Positions 28,556 to 38,516 of a stretch of 64,000 nt of DNA are shown piece after piece. The DNA comes from Paracoccus halophilus (lineage in GTDB: Bacteria; Pseudomonadota; Alphaproteobacteria; Rhodobacterales; Rhodobacteraceae). The notes beneath the pieces are model-generated. The model was not told where the DNA came from and searched no databases. It saw only the letters and a list, made by a program, of their open reading frames with translations. The stretch's first letter is position 1. Every line of letters starts with the position of its first letter. Location: contig NZ_JRKN01000004.1 in NCBI RefSeq assembly GCF_000763905.1, forward strand, positions 1 through 64,000, given 5' to 3'. A program made the translations under genes and the position numbers.

Positions 28556-29116
28556 ATGCGGGTGATCGCGCTGACCATGACCATGCTGCTGCTGACCGCC
28601 TGCAGCAGCGATCCCCGTCTGATGAATACCAATGCCGGCCAGGACGGGCCGGACGAATTCGGCATCGTGCCGACCAAACCCCTGCAGATGCCCGAGGATC
28701 TGAATATCCTGCCCGCGCCGACGCCGGGCGGCGGCAATATCACCGACGCCACGCCGATGGGCGATGCGGTTGCCGCGCTTGGCGGCAATCCCGAACGGCT
28801 GGCGGTGCAGGGAATCGGTGCCTCGGATGGCGGGCTGGTCAGCTATGTCTCGCGCTTTGGTCGTGATCCGGCGATCCGGCAGGTGACCGCGCAGGAGGAT
28901 GTCGAATGGCGCAGCCGCCACTCGCGCCGCCTGCTGGAGGTCTGGGCCCGCACCAATGTCTATTACCGTGCCTATGAGCCGATGACGCTGGACAGCTGGG
29001 CCGAGCTGGAGCGCTGGCGCCCGACCGGCGTGCGGCTGCCGGCAGCGCCCCCGCGCAATCGCGGCGAGCCGTTGGCGCGCCCCACCGATAACGCGCCGAG
29101 GCTTCAGGGTGACTGA
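28556..29116 (+). CDS. DUF3035 lipoprotein
   Basis: A 186-residue predicted lipoprotein; the signal MRVIALTMTMLLLTACSS gives Cys16 as the lipidation site. ATG 28556 has GAGGGA upstream. The segment GPDEFGIVPTKPLQMPEDLN is the recognisable core of DUF3035, followed by a Pro/Gly-rich linker and an aromatic-rich C-terminal part. Function is unknown. It lies between lspA and two M16 peptidase genes, an order typical of Rhodobacteraceae, and may share their transcript. Confidence 0.85.
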   Translation: MRVIALTMTMLLLTACSSDPRLMNTNAGQDGPDEFGIVPTKPLQMPEDLNILPAPTPGGGNITDATPMGDAVAALGGNPERLAVQGIGASDGGLVSYVSRFGRDPAIRQVTAQEDVEWRSRHSRRLLEVWARTNVYYRAYEPMTLDSWAELERWRPTGVRLPAAPPRNRGEPLARPTDNAPRLQGD

Positions 29117-29239
29117 TCGGGCCGCCCCGGCTTCCCGGACGATCACGCGGCGGATCACGTTTAGATGACGGGCAACGGGCTTGCGCGCCAGACCGCCTCG
29201 GGGCAGGGTCTGGCCGCGACCCGGAACCGGAGCATGCCC

Positions 29240-30643
29240 ATGATACGACCCGTCCGCCTGGCCCCCTTGGCGCTGCTGTTGGCCGCGACCCCGGCCTTGG
29301 CTGAGATGCCCAAGGGAATCAGCAGCTTTACCTTGGATAACGGCCTTGAGGCCGTGGTGATCGAGGATCGCCGCGCGCCGGTCGTGGTCCAGATGCTGTG
29401 GTACCGGATCGGTTCGGCCGACGAACAGCCGGGCAAGTCGGGGCTTGCGCATTACCTCGAGCATCTGATGTTCAAGGGCACCGACAAGCTGGAGGCCGGC
29501 GAGCTTTCCAGGACGGTGACCGCCAATGGCGGCATGGACAACGCCTTTACCAGCTATGATTTCACCGCCTATTTCCAGCGAATCGCCAGCGATCGCCTGC
29601 CGCTGATCATGGAGATGGAGGCCGACCGCATGGCCAATCTGCGGATCGGCGAAGACGACTGGCAGGCCGAGCGTCAGGTCGTGCTCGAGGAGCGCTCGCA
29701 GCGCACCGACAGCGATCCCGGCGCGCAGTTCTCCGAGGAACGCGGTGCGCTGCAATTCTACAATCACCCTTACGGCCGCCCGGTCATCGGCTGGCGGCAG
29801 GAGATGGAGGGCCTCACGCGCGAGGACGCCATCGCCTGGTATGACAGCTATTACGCGCCCAATCAGGCCGTGCTGATCATCGCGGGCGATGTGACGGCGG
29901 AACGCGCGAGGGAACTGGCCGAGGAATATTACGGCCCGATCCCGGCCCGTTCCGACACCGCCCGCCAGCCGCGCCCGCAGGAGCCGGTGAAATATGCCGC
30001 GCGCCGGATCGAGCGCAGCGACCCGCGCGTCGCGCAACCGGTCCTGACCCGCACCACCCTGGCGACCGAGCGCAATCCGGGCGATCAGACGGCCGCGGCC
30101 GCGCTGACCGTGCTGGCCGAATTGCTGGGCGGCTCGGCCCAGACCTCGGTGCTGGCGCGCGATCTGGTGCTCACCGGCAAGGCGCTTTACGTCAACGCCT
30201 CTTATGACGGGCTGACGGTCGACCCGACCAGCTTCGGCATTTCGCTGGTGCCTGCGCCGGGTGTCGCGAATGTGGATGCCGAGGCGGCGCTGGACGCGGC
30301 GCTGGCGAAATTCCTGGCCGATGGTCCCGACCCGGCGCAGTTGGAACGGGTCAAGACGCAGATCCGGGCCGCGCAAATCTATGCCCGGGATTCGGCTCAT
30401 GGCCGCGCCTATGAATACGGCCAGGGCCTGTCCATCGGCCTGTCGGTCGAGGATGTGAACTCATGGCCCGATATTCTGGCCGCCGTCACCGCCGGGGATA
30501 TCCGCGCCGCGGCCCGGGAGGTGCTGGCCGACAAGGTGAACGTGACCGGCTGGCTGCTGCCCCAGCCACCGGACGGCGGGGCGCAGGCTGCGGCCCCGGC
30601 CGGCCCGGAGCCCGTTTCCGCCAATCCGGGGGACAGTGAATGA
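29240..30643 (+). CDS. M16 family zinc metallopeptidase (active subunit)
   Basis: A 467-residue protein with a signal peptide (ALLLAATPALAEM), so probably periplasmic. The inverted zinc motif HxxEH is present as HYLEHLMF, with the distal Glu in the following helix, and the R/Y pair of the C-terminal half lies around ARDSAHGRAYEYGQGLS. I chose ATG 29240 rather than ATG 29234 because GGAG lies at proper distance only from the former. It overlaps the following M16 gene by four bases; the pair resembles mitochondrial processing peptidase and other two-subunit M16 enzymes. Confidence 0.93.
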   Translation: MIRPVRLAPLALLLAATPALAEMPKGISSFTLDNGLEAVVIEDRRAPVVVQMLWYRIGSADEQPGKSGLAHYLEHLMFKGTDKLEAGELSRTVTANGGMDNAFTSYDFTAYFQRIASDRLPLIMEMEADRMANLRIGEDDWQAERQVVLEERSQRTDSDPGAQFSEERGALQFYNHPYGRPVIGWRQEMEGLTREDAIAWYDSYYAPNQAVLIIAGDVTAERARELAEEYYGPIPARSDTARQPRPQEPVKYAARRIERSDPRVAQPVLTRTTLATERNPGDQTAAAALTVLAELLGGSAQTSVLARDLVLTGKALYVNASYDGLTVDPTSFGISLVPAPGVANVDAEAALDAALAKFLADGPDPAQLERVKTQIRAAQIYARDSAHGRAYEYGQGLSIGLSVEDVNSWPDILAAVTAGDIRAAAREVLADKVNVTGWLLPQPPDGGAQAAAPAGPEPVSANPGDSE

Positions 30644-31953
30644 TTCGCGCATTTGCCGCCTTTCTTTTCGTGGCGCTGGCCAGCCTGCCCGCCCGCGCCA
30701 TCGATATCCAGGAAATCACCTCGCCCGGCGGCATCGAGGCCTGGCTGGTCGAGGACGGCTCGATCCCCTTTACCGCGCTGACCCTGATGTTCCGGGGCGG
30801 CGCCAGCCTGGACGCGCCCGGCAAGCGCGGCGCCATCAACCTGATGACCGCCCTGCTCGAAGAGGGCGCCGGCGACATGGAATCGGTCCAGTTCGCCGAA
30901 GCGGTCGAAGGTCTGGGCGCGCGGGTCGGTTTCAGCGTGGGCGATGACGCGCTGACCGTCACCGCCCGCGCGTTGACCGAAAATCGCGATCAGGTCGCGG
31001 ATCTGCTGCGTCTGGCCCTGACCGAGCCGCGTTTCGATGCCGACGCGGTCGAGCGGGTGCGCGCGCAGGTGCAGGCCGTGATTCGGTCCGAGAGCACCGA
31101 TCCGCAATCCATCGCCGCCAAGGAACTCGCGCGGCAGGCCTGGGGCGAGCATCCCTATGCGACCTCGATCAACGGCACGGCCGAATCGGTTGCCGCGCTG
31201 ACCCGCGACGATCTGGTCGCGGCCCGGGAGCGCATCCTCGCCCGCGACCGGGTCATCGTGGCCGCCGCCGGCGACATTTCGGCCGCGGAACTGGGGCTGC
31301 TGATCGACCGGATTCTGGGCGATCTGCCGGAAATCGGCTCGGCTCCCTTGCCCGCGCAGGCCCAGCTGCAACTGACCGGCGGCGTCACGGTGATCGACTG
31401 GGACAGCCCGCAGACCGTGGTGAGCTTCGCCCAGCCCGGCCTGCCCATGTCCGACCCGGATTACTTCGCTGCCGTGGTGGCCGATCACATCCTGGGCGGC
31501 GGCGGATTCTCGTCGCGCCTGATGGAGCAGATCCGCGAAAAGCGCGGGCTGACCTATGGCGTCGGCACCGCGCTGGCCAATGGCGTCTATGGCGAGACCT
31601 GGCGCGGCGGCATGGCCAGCGCCAATGGCAAGGTGGCCGAGGCCATCGACCTGATCCGCCAGGAATGGGACCGTCTGGCCGAGGGTGGCGTGAGCGAGCG
31701 GGAACTGACCGACGCCAAGACCTATCTGACCGGCGAATATCCCTTGCGCTTCAATGGCAACAACCGGATCGCCGGCATTCTGGCGGGCATGCAGCTGATC
31801 GGGCTGCCCGCCGATTACGTCAATATCCGCAACAGCAGGGTCGAGGCCGTCACGGCCGAGGATGTCGCCCGCGTCGCCAAAAGGCTGTTGCGCTCCGACC
31901 GGATCCGTTTCGTGCTGGTCGGCCGCCCCGAAGGCATCGCCGCCAGCGAGTGA
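30640..31953 (+). CDS. M16 family peptidase partner lacking the zinc motif
   Basis: A 437-residue M16 protein with a signal peptide ([16 protein letters not shown]). Where the active partner has HxxEH this one reads [13 protein letters not shown], so it cannot bind zinc in the usual way. The C-terminal half keeps the substrate-binding features ([24 protein letters not shown]). It is best seen as the non-catalytic subunit of a heterodimer with the preceding protein, to which it is translationally coupled. This inference rests on the known two-subunit M16 pattern. Confidence 0.92.
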   Translation: MIRAFAAFLFVALASLPARAIDIQEITSPGGIEAWLVEDGSIPFTALTLMFRGGASLDAPGKRGAINLMTALLEEGAGDMESVQFAEAVEGLGARVGFSVGDDALTVTARALTENRDQVADLLRLALTEPRFDADAVERVRAQVQAVIRSESTDPQSIAAKELARQAWGEHPYATSINGTAESVAALTRDDLVAARERILARDRVIVAAAGDISAAELGLLIDRILGDLPEIGSAPLPAQAQLQLTGGVTVIDWDSPQTVVSFAQPGLPMSDPDYFAAVVADHILGGGGFSSRLMEQIREKRGLTYGVGTALANGVYGETWRGGMASANGKVAEAIDLIRQEWDRLAEGGVSERELTDAKTYLTGEYPLRFNGNNRIAGILAGMQLIGLPADYVNIRNSRVEAVTAEDVARVAKRLLRSDRIRFVLVGRPEGIAASE

Positions 31954-31996
31954 CGAATCCTTTGCCCGTCACCGGGAAACTGCTAGATATGGGGGT

Positions 31997-33844
31997 ATGA
32001 ACAGTCATGCCCCCAATATCCGCGCTGAACCGCGCCCGGTCATTCGGCAATTGGACGAATCCGCCGCCAACCGCATCGCCGCTGGCGAGGTGGTCGAGCG
32101 CCCGGCCTCGGCGGTCAAGGAACTGGTCGAGAATGCGCTGGATGCCGGCGCCACCCGGATCGAGGTCGCGATTGCCAAGGGTGGCAAGGCGCTGATCCGC
32201 GTCAGCGATGACGGCTGCGGCATGACGCCCGAGGATCTGCCGCTGGCGCTGGCCCGACATGCCACCTCGAAAATCGACGGCAGCGATCTGCTGGATATCC
32301 GCAGCTTCGGCTTTCGCGGCGAGGCCCTGCCCAGCCTTGGCGCGGTCGGCCGGCTTGTGATCACAAGCCGCGTGCAGGGCGGCGATGCCGCGCAAATCAC
32401 CGTGTCGGGCGGGCGGATCGGGCCGGTCAGGCCCGCCGCCGGCAATCGCGGCACCACGGTCGAGCTGCGCGACCTGTTCTTTGCCACGCCGGCGCGGCTG
32501 AAATTCCTGCGCACCGACCGGGCGGAAACCCAGGCCGTCGCCGATACGATCCGCCGCCTCGCGATGGCCGAGCCCTATGTCGGCTTTTCGCTGACCGACG
32601 AGGATGAGGGCCGCATCCTGTTTCGCGCCGATGCCGAACAGGGTGAGCTGTTCGGTGCCTTGCAGACCCGGCTTGGCCGGGTCATGGGCCGCGACTTCAT
32701 CGAGAACGCCCTGCCCATCGACGCCACCCGCGACGGCATCACCCTGACCGGCTTTGCCGCCTTGCCCACCTATTCGCGCGGCGCGGCGGTGGCGCAGCAT
32801 CTTTATGTCAACGGCCGGCCGGTCCGGGACAAGCTGCTGACCGGCGCCCTGCGCGCGGGCTATATGGATGTGCTGGCCCCGGGGCGGCATCCGGCGGCGG
32901 TGCTGTTCGTCACCTGCGAGCCGCATCAGGTCGATGTGAATGTCCACCCCGCCAAGGCCGAGGTCCGCTTTCGCGAGCCTGCCATCGCCCGCGGGCTGGT
33001 GGTTGCCGCGCTGCGCCATGCGCTGGCGGGGGCGGGGCATCGCGCCTCATCGACCGTGGCGGCCGCCGCCCTGGGGGCAGCGCGCCCCGAACCCGATGCG
33101 CGCCCCCGTGCCTATCAGGCGGATTACCGGCCCGGCGGATATGCCGCGCCGCGCCCCTCGGCCCCGGCCATCGCCGCGAGCCTGGCCTTTCAGGCCCCCG
33201 GTTTTGCCGAAGCCCCGACCGGCCGCGTCGAGCCCGATCCCCAGATCGCGCCCGGCCCCGATGCGCCGCTGGGCGCGGCCCGCGCGCAGTTGCATGAAAA
33301 CTGGATCATCGCCCAGACCGCGACGGGCATTGTCATCGTCGATCAGCATGCCGCGCATGAGCGGCTGGTCTATGAACGGCTCAAGGCGCAGGCGGCCGAG
33401 AACGGCATCGCGAGCCAGGCCCTGCTGATCCCCGAGATCGTCGAGCTTTCCGAAGCCGATGCCGCCCGCATCCTGTCCATCGCCGATGATCTGGCCGCTC
33501 TGGGTCTGGTGATCGAGCCCTTTGGCGGCGGCGCGATCGCGGTGCGCGAGGTGCCGGCGCTGATCAGGCAGATCGACGCGCCGCGCCTGATTCGCGATAT
33601 TCTGGACGACCTTGAGGATCAGGGGGCGTCCGACCGGCTGCGCGCGCGGGTGGATGCGGTCCTGTCCTCGATGGCCTGCCACGGCTCGGTCCGCTCGGGC
33701 CGGCGGATGAATGCGGATGAAATGAACGCCTTGCTGCGCGAAATGGAGCGCGTGCCGAAATCCGGTCAGTGCAACCATGGCCGCCCGACCTGGATCGAGC
33801 TTAAACTGGCCGATATCGAACGTCTTTTCGGACGCAGCGGTTGA
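31997..33844 (+). CDS. mutL: DNA mismatch repair endonuclease MutL
   Basis: A 615-residue mismatch repair protein. N-terminal GHKL ATPase motifs are complete: [35 protein letters not shown] and [12 protein letters not shown] Pro/Ala-rich linker (about residues 350-430) leads to a dimerisation domain carrying the endonuclease motif DQHA-x2-E-x4-E ([12 protein letters not shown]). That predicts a nicking MutL, as in bacteria that lack MutH. The start at ATG 31997 is the best by family alignment, although the G-run before it sits unusually close. Confidence 0.95.
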   Translation: MNSHAPNIRAEPRPVIRQLDESAANRIAAGEVVERPASAVKELVENALDAGATRIEVAIAKGGKALIRVSDDGCGMTPEDLPLALARHATSKIDGSDLLDIRSFGFRGEALPSLGAVGRLVITSRVQGGDAAQITVSGGRIGPVRPAAGNRGTTVELRDLFFATPARLKFLRTDRAETQAVADTIRRLAMAEPYVGFSLTDEDEGRILFRADAEQGELFGALQTRLGRVMGRDFIENALPIDATRDGITLTGFAALPTYSRGAAVAQHLYVNGRPVRDKLLTGALRAGYMDVLAPGRHPAAVLFVTCEPHQVDVNVHPAKAEVRFREPAIARGLVVAALRHALAGAGHRASSTVAAAALGAARPEPDARPRAYQADYRPGGYAAPRPSAPAIAASLAFQAPGFAEAPTGRVEPDPQIAPGPDAPLGAARAQLHENWIIAQTATGIVIVDQHAAHERLVYERLKAQAAENGIASQALLIPEIVELSEADAARILSIADDLAALGLVIEPFGGGAIAVREVPALIRQIDAPRLIRDILDDLEDQGASDRLRARVDAVLSSMACHGSVRSGRRMNADEMNALLREMERVPKSGQCNHGRPTWIELKLADIERLFGRSG

Positions 33845-33919
33845 TCTGGCGCATTGACCCCGTCCTCTGACGGGGCGACAAGGAAGGGGCGCGACAACAG
33901 GGGTAAGCCGGAGGACAAG

Positions 33920-34291
33920 ATGCTGGAAATCAGCCCCGACAAGATCGCCCATGTCATCATCCGCGCGCGCGAATATGACAGCGGCGTCAACGCCTGGGCC
34001 CATAGCGGCCATCGCAAGGGTGACGGAACCCGGACCGAACTGCACGAATTCATTGCCGGCCTGAACGAGGACGAGCAGGCCAGCCTTGTCGCCGTCATGT
34101 GGATCGGCCGCGATACGTTCGGCCCCGAGGATCTTGGCGAGGCGATCGAGACCGCCAAGGCCGAGCGCAGCTCCCCCACCGAGGATTACCTGATGGGCGA
34201 GCCGCAACTGGCCGATTACCTCGAGGCCGGAATGGAGGCACTGGGCATGTCGCCGGAGGAAGCCGAGGACGATCTGCAGCGCCCGGTCTGA
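33920..34291 (+). CDS. DUF3775 domain protein
   Basis: A 123-residue acidic protein; ATG 33920 has GGAGGA upstream. The segments SPDKIAHVIIRAREYDSGVNAW and LNEDEQASLVAVMWIGRDTF are characteristic of DUF3775. No catalytic motif or membrane segment is visible; it is presumably cytosolic. It follows mutL after a small GC-rich stem-loop (33858-33875) without a T-run. Function unknown. Confidence 0.82.
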   Translation: MLEISPDKIAHVIIRAREYDSGVNAWAHSGHRKGDGTRTELHEFIAGLNEDEQASLVAVMWIGRDTFGPEDLGEAIETAKAERSSPTEDYLMGEPQLADYLEAGMEALGMSPEEAEDDLQRPV

Positions 34292-34360
34292 TCCGCCGAA
34301 GCCCCGCGCCACCCCGGCCGCGCCGCGCCCGGCTGCGGTCGTGGGAGGGGGCGGCGGCGA

Positions 34361-35575
34361 TCAGGGCTGCGCGCCGATCCGGGTCAGGCGGAACAGGGAG
34401 CCGGGGTTTTCGTCGTTCAGCACCAGCAAGGCGCCGTCGGGGGCGATCGCGACATCGCGCACGCGGCCGAGATTGTCGCCGATGCGCTGTTCGCCGGTCA
34501 CCCGGTCGCCGTCCAGTTCCAGCCGCACCACCGTGCCCGAGCGCAGGCCGCCGATCAGCGCGTTGCCGTTCCATTCCGGGAACATCTCGCCCTGATAAAA
34601 GACCATGCCGCTGGGGGCGATGACGGGATCCCAGTAATAAACCGGCTGCTCCATCCCGTCCTTGTGGGTGATGCCCTGATTGATCGGCTCGCCGCCGTAG
34701 TCCTGGCCATAGCTGATGATCGGCCAGCCGTAGTTCAGCCCGGCCTGCGGGCGGTTCAGCTCGTCGCCGCCATTCGCGCCATGCTCGACCGTCCAGAGCC
34801 GGCCCTGAGCGTCCAGCGCGGCGGCCTGGATGTTGCGATGGCCGTAGGACCAGATTTCGCGCCGCGCCTCGCTCTCGGTGAAGGGGTTGCCCGCTGCGGC
34901 CTCGCCGGTCTGCGGGTCGATCCTGAGCACCTTGCCCAGATGACCGCCCAGATCCTGCGACACAGGCTGTTCGGCCGAGTATATGCCGCGTTCGCCGGTG
35001 GTCACATAAAGATTGCCCTGCTGGTCGAAGACCAGCCGCGAGCCGAAATGAATCGGCGATTCGACCGGCGGCTCCTGCCGAAAGATGACCCGCACATCCT
35101 CAAGCGCGCTGCCGTCGTCCGACAGGATGCCGGTCCCGACCGAGGTCGAGCTTTCACGATTGCCGCGCGGCTCGGAAAAGCTGAACCAGACCTGCCGCGT
35201 CTGCGCGAAATCGGGCGCGACCGCGACATCGAGCATGCCGCCCTGACCCTCGACAAAGATCTCGGGCAGGCCCTTCAGGGGCTCGGAGAGCCGGTCGTCG
35301 CGAAACAGCCGGATCGTGCCGGGGCGCTCGGTGATCAGGATGCCGCCATCGGGCAGCACCGCCATGCCCCAGGGATATTCCAGCCCTTCGACCAGCGGGA
35401 TCCGGATCAGACGCGGTGCCCGCGGGATGACGGGCGCGCGGGTCTGCCCCTCGAATGCCGGGCTCTGGCCGCGGGCCTCGGGCGGCCGGTCGTTGAAATC
35501 TTCCTGTGCCAGTGCTGGCAGGGCGGGCGCGAGGGCCAGCGCGAAACTGGTGGCAAGGGCGCGAAGGGGCGTCAT
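34361..35575 (-). CDS. PQQ-type soluble sugar dehydrogenase
   Basis: A 404-residue glucose/sorbosone dehydrogenase-family beta-propeller. The signal peptide (LATSFALALAPALPALAQ) predicts a periplasmic enzyme. Motifs include LEYPWGMAVLPDGGILITERPG, GQGGMLDVAVAPDF, GHLGKVLRIDPQTG, YGHRNIQAAALD and NYGWPIISYG, which are widely conserved in this family (YliI-like aldose dehydrogenases). PQQ biosynthesis genes are not in the window. ATG 35575 has GGAG at good spacing. Confidence 0.92.
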   Translation of the reverse strand: MTPLRALATSFALALAPALPALAQEDFNDRPPEARGQSPAFEGQTRAPVIPRAPRLIRIPLVEGLEYPWGMAVLPDGGILITERPGTIRLFRDDRLSEPLKGLPEIFVEGQGGMLDVAVAPDFAQTRQVWFSFSEPRGNRESSTSVGTGILSDDGSALEDVRVIFRQEPPVESPIHFGSRLVFDQQGNLYVTTGERGIYSAEQPVSQDLGGHLGKVLRIDPQTGEAAAGNPFTESEARREIWSYGHRNIQAAALDAQGRLWTVEHGANGGDELNRPQAGLNYGWPIISYGQDYGGEPINQGITHKDGMEQPVYYWDPVIAPSGMVFYQGEMFPEWNGNALIGGLRSGTVVRLELDGDRVTGEQRIGDNLGRVRDVAIAPDGALLVLNDENPGSLFRLTRIGAQP

Positions 35576-35672
35576 GTCGGTCTCCGTCAACTTGGTGATA
35601 CTGGTTATAGGGTGCGGGGGCTTTGCGGGTTCTGACAATCGCGTCATGCCTGCTCCTTATCCTGCGCGCAAC

Positions 35673-36527
35673 CTAGGGGAACGCGCCCGTGGCGGCAGGC
35701 GGGGGCCGCCGCGCGCCGCGAAACGGTCCCTGGCCGGCGGCTTCGATCCGGGCCATGGCCTGCGCGATGGGTTCGACGATGACCGCCATGGCGAAGGCGG
35801 TCGCATGGATCATCCGTTCGCCATCCAGCGCCATCGCGACATGGCCGGGCCAGAACAACAGGTCATTGCGGCGAATTGCGTCCGGGACCGGGGCAAAGGC
35901 GGCCTCTTGCAGGTCACTGTCGCCGGGGCAGGGGATCGCGCAGGCGGTCAGCCCGGCCTGCACGAGGCCCGAGCAGTCGATGCCCCAGCGGCTGTTTCCG
36001 CCCCAGAGATAGGGCGTGCCGAGAAGCCGCTCGGCCATGCCGGCCGGATCCCGCGCGGCCTGGTCCGAGATGTGCTGAACCGGCACCCAGTCGCCTTGCG
36101 CCAGCCGCGCGAAATTGTTCCGCAGGGCGGTCACGGACAGGCGCGCGCCCAGCGACAGCGCCGCCGATTCCGGGCTTTTCAGATCCGGCTCGGCATAGAT
36201 ATGGGTCGCGGCCGCATCGACGCGATGGGTGATCGCGCAGGCGCGCTCGCCGATTTCTCCGGCCCTGATCCAGCCGCAATAGCCATCCAGCGCGGTCTGC
36301 ACAAAGGCCCAGCCGTCATTTTCGTCGATCACGGTCAGATCGGCGCCGAAACCGATCTGCCGGTCGCGCGCGCCGGCGGGTGCGCGGTGCAGATCGGCCA
36401 GCGGCACCGTCAGACGGGCCGGCCTGCCGGGCGTATAGGCCGGCCGCGCGATCACGCCGCGCAGGGTTTCCAGCGCGATCCGTTCGGTCGCCGGCGTCAG
36501 GCGGCGATCTGTCGGGGCCGCGTTCAT
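35673..36527 (-). CDS. NlpC/P60 family cysteine peptidase with SH3 domains
   Basis: A 284-residue protein: two bacterial SH3-like segments (residues about 40-140) precede an NlpC/P60 catalytic domain. The catalytic Cys is in WGIDCSGLVQAGL and the His in FWPGHVAMALDG, followed by HATAFAMAV. Such enzymes cleave D-Glu-containing peptide bonds in peptidoglycan. No signal peptide is visible, as in many alphaproteobacterial homologues thought to recycle murein peptides in the cytosol. It overlaps the upstream M17 aminopeptidase by four bases, which supports a joint role in peptide recycling. Confidence 0.9.
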   Translation of the reverse strand: MNAAPTDRRLTPATERIALETLRGVIARPAYTPGRPARLTVPLADLHRAPAGARDRQIGFGADLTVIDENDGWAFVQTALDGYCGWIRAGEIGERACAITHRVDAAATHIYAEPDLKSPESAALSLGARLSVTALRNNFARLAQGDWVPVQHISDQAARDPAGMAERLLGTPYLWGGNSRWGIDCSGLVQAGLTACAIPCPGDSDLQEAAFAPVPDAIRRNDLLFWPGHVAMALDGERMIHATAFAMAVIVEPIAQAMARIEAAGQGPFRGARRPPPAATGAFP

Positions 36528-37927
36528 GTCAGGATCTCCGGCAGGGCGTGCAGGATGGCGCGCATCGCCTGACCGGCACCGCCCTTGGGCCGGCCGGGCG
36601 CTGCGGTCGGCTGCCAGCCATAGATGTCGAAATGCGCGTAATGGCGGGCGCGCGTGGTGAAGCGGCGCAGAAACAGCGCCGCCGTGATTGCGCCGGCAAA
36701 GCCGCCGCCGGGGGCATTGTCCAGATCGGCGATGGCGGGCTCGATCATTGTTTCATAGGGTTCCCAGAACGGCATGCGCCAGACCGGGTCGGCATGCCGC
36801 AGCCCCGCCCTTTGCAAGGCGCCGGCCACATGATCGTCATCGCAGAAAAACGGGGGCAGATCCGGGCCAAGCGCCACCCGCGCCGCGCCGGTCAGCGTCG
36901 CGACCGAGATCAGCAGATCGGGCGCTTCCTCATCGGCCAGCGCCAGCGCATCCGCCAGCACCAGACGACCCTCGGCATCGGTATTGTTCACCTCGACCGT
37001 CAGGCCCTTGCGGCTGGTCAGGATATCGCCCGGACGGAAGGCATTGGCCGATATCGCATTCTCGACCGCCGGGATCAGCACCCGCAGCCGGATGTCCCGC
37101 GTCATTCCCAGCCGTGCCAGCATCTGCGCGAGACCCAGAACATTGGCCGCGCCGCCCATGTCCTTTTTCATCAGCGCCATCGAGGCGGCGGGCTTGATGT
37201 CCAGCCCGCCGCTGTCGAAACACACGCCCTTGCCGACCAGTGTCACGCGCGGCCCCTGACCGGGAAAGCGCAGGTCCAGCAGGCGCGGAGGCTGCGCGGC
37301 GGCGCGCCCGACGGCATGGATCATCGGGAAATTCCGCGCGATCAGCGCCTCGCCCGTCGTCACCGCGAATTCGGCACCATGCTGCGCGGCAAGATGTCCG
37401 GCCGCCTGCTCAAGCTCTCCGGGGCCCATATCCGAGGCCGGCGTGTTGATCAGATCGCGGGCGAGGAACTCGCCCTCGGCCATTGCCAGCAGCCTGTTCT
37501 CGTCCAGGGTTTCGGGGCAGAGGAGCCGCGCCTGTGGCGCTTCGGCCTTTTTATAGCGCGCAAAGCGATATTGCGCGAGCAGCCAGCCCAGTACCGCGAT
37601 TTCCGCGTCGAACCCGTCGGGCAGATTGGCAAGGCGCCAGTTTCCGGCGGGCAGGGTTTCCGCCGCGCGGGCAAGGCAATAGCGCTCGCGGGTCGGGCGG
37701 TCGGATCGCGGGCCGGTGCCATAAAGCGCGCCGGCCAGATCGCCCTTGGCGTCGGGCAACAGACAAAGCTGCCCCGCCTTGCCGGCAAAGCCCTGCGCCC
37801 TGGCCCAGCCGGCCGCGGCGCCGTCGATCCCGGCCGGCAGTTCGGGGCCTTCATCCGCCTGCCGGCACAGCCAGAGGGGAAGGGTCGGAGCGGAACGGTC
37901 GGCGAATTCGGGGGCGGGCATCGGCAT
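36524..37927 (-). CDS. M17 leucyl aminopeptidase family protein
   Basis: A 467-residue cytosolic di-metal aminopeptidase. Metal and active-site motifs are present: VGKGVCFDSGGLDIKP, MKKDMGGAANVLGL and the family signature NNTDAEGRLVLADALA. The N-terminal domain is divergent, as in the PepB/LAP-like alphaproteobacterial group. Coupling to the NlpC/P60 gene (ATGA overlap) suggests that the two trim peptides together, perhaps from murein turnover. Confidence 0.93.
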   Translation of the reverse strand: MPMPAPEFADRSAPTLPLWLCRQADEGPELPAGIDGAAAGWARAQGFAGKAGQLCLLPDAKGDLAGALYGTGPRSDRPTRERYCLARAAETLPAGNWRLANLPDGFDAEIAVLGWLLAQYRFARYKKAEAPQARLLCPETLDENRLLAMAEGEFLARDLINTPASDMGPGELEQAAGHLAAQHGAEFAVTTGEALIARNFPMIHAVGRAAAQPPRLLDLRFPGQGPRVTLVGKGVCFDSGGLDIKPAASMALMKKDMGGAANVLGLAQMLARLGMTRDIRLRVLIPAVENAISANAFRPGDILTSRKGLTVEVNNTDAEGRLVLADALALADEEAPDLLISVATLTGAARVALGPDLPPFFCDDDHVAGALQRAGLRHADPVWRMPFWEPYETMIEPAIADLDNAPGGGFAGAITAALFLRRFTTRARHYAHFDIYGWQPTAAPGRPKGGAGQAMRAILHALPEILT

Positions 37928-37994
37928 TCTCGTCTTCGGTTTCGATGCGCGCAGGGTAGCGTGCGCAGCACCGGCTGCAAGGGGCGTGGCCGGT

Positions 37995-38372
37995 TCACCC
38001 GGCTGCCGGCGGGTCCCATATCTGGGTCAGGGAGCGATTGCCGATCCGAACCAGCCGCGATGATGTCGCGATCAGCGCGCCCCGGTCCTGGCGCTCGGCG
38101 CAACTGCCGACATCGATCGCCACGCCGGCCAGCGTGACCAGCCCGACCTGCCAGGCCAGCCGCGACAAATGCTCGGCATGGTTGACCACCCCCGCCAGAT
38201 CGCCCGTTTCGACGGCCTCCAGCGTTCTGGTCAGCGCCAGTGCCAGCTGCTCCAGCGCGGCGCCGATGACTTGCGAGGCGGTTTGCTCGCCCAGTTCATG
38301 GATGATTTGCTCAAGCCTTTGCAGATCGATACGCACCGCTTCATCGACGGTGAGCAACGCAACCTTTGTCAT
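37995..38372 (-). CDS. Conserved-looking helical protein of unknown function
   Basis: A 125-residue protein with no assigned function. I start it at ATG 38372 because AAGGA lies six bases before that codon and directly abuts the earlier ATG 38378. It appears all-helical. The segment VVNHAEHLSRLAWQVGLVTLAGVAIDVGSC resembles the phospho-acceptor helix pair of histidine phosphotransfer (HPt) domains, but the match is weak. The end, LVRIGNRSLTQIWD, looks like a conserved tail. It diverges from the carbonic anhydrase gene across a 144-base region. Confidence 0.6.
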   Translation of the reverse strand: MTKVALLTVDEAVRIDLQRLEQIIHELGEQTASQVIGAALEQLALALTRTLEAVETGDLAGVVNHAEHLSRLAWQVGLVTLAGVAIDVGSCAERQDRGALIATSSRLVRIGNRSLTQIWDPPAAG

Positions 38373-38516
38373 GTTCATTCCTTAATCCGGGCTTTCCCGC
38401 GCCATCAGGAAAGCTCGCATCAATCCCTGAAAAAATGGTTATGTCACTTGTGTGAAACGCCTCGAACTTTATCGGTTTTGCGGGTATCAAACCGGCAGAA
38501 CGCCAGCGAGGAAATC

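Noticed and set aside
27839-30400. An 853-codon antisense frame across lspA, DUF3035 and M16 genes
   Set aside because: It crosses three well-supported genes and has no recognisable protein content.
38430-38516. Possible heat-shock or general-stress promoter before the carbonic anhydrase gene
   Set aside because: CTTGTG and GAAC-like boxes are present but no -10 partner at proper spacing; TGATCC-N16-CGTA is absent too.
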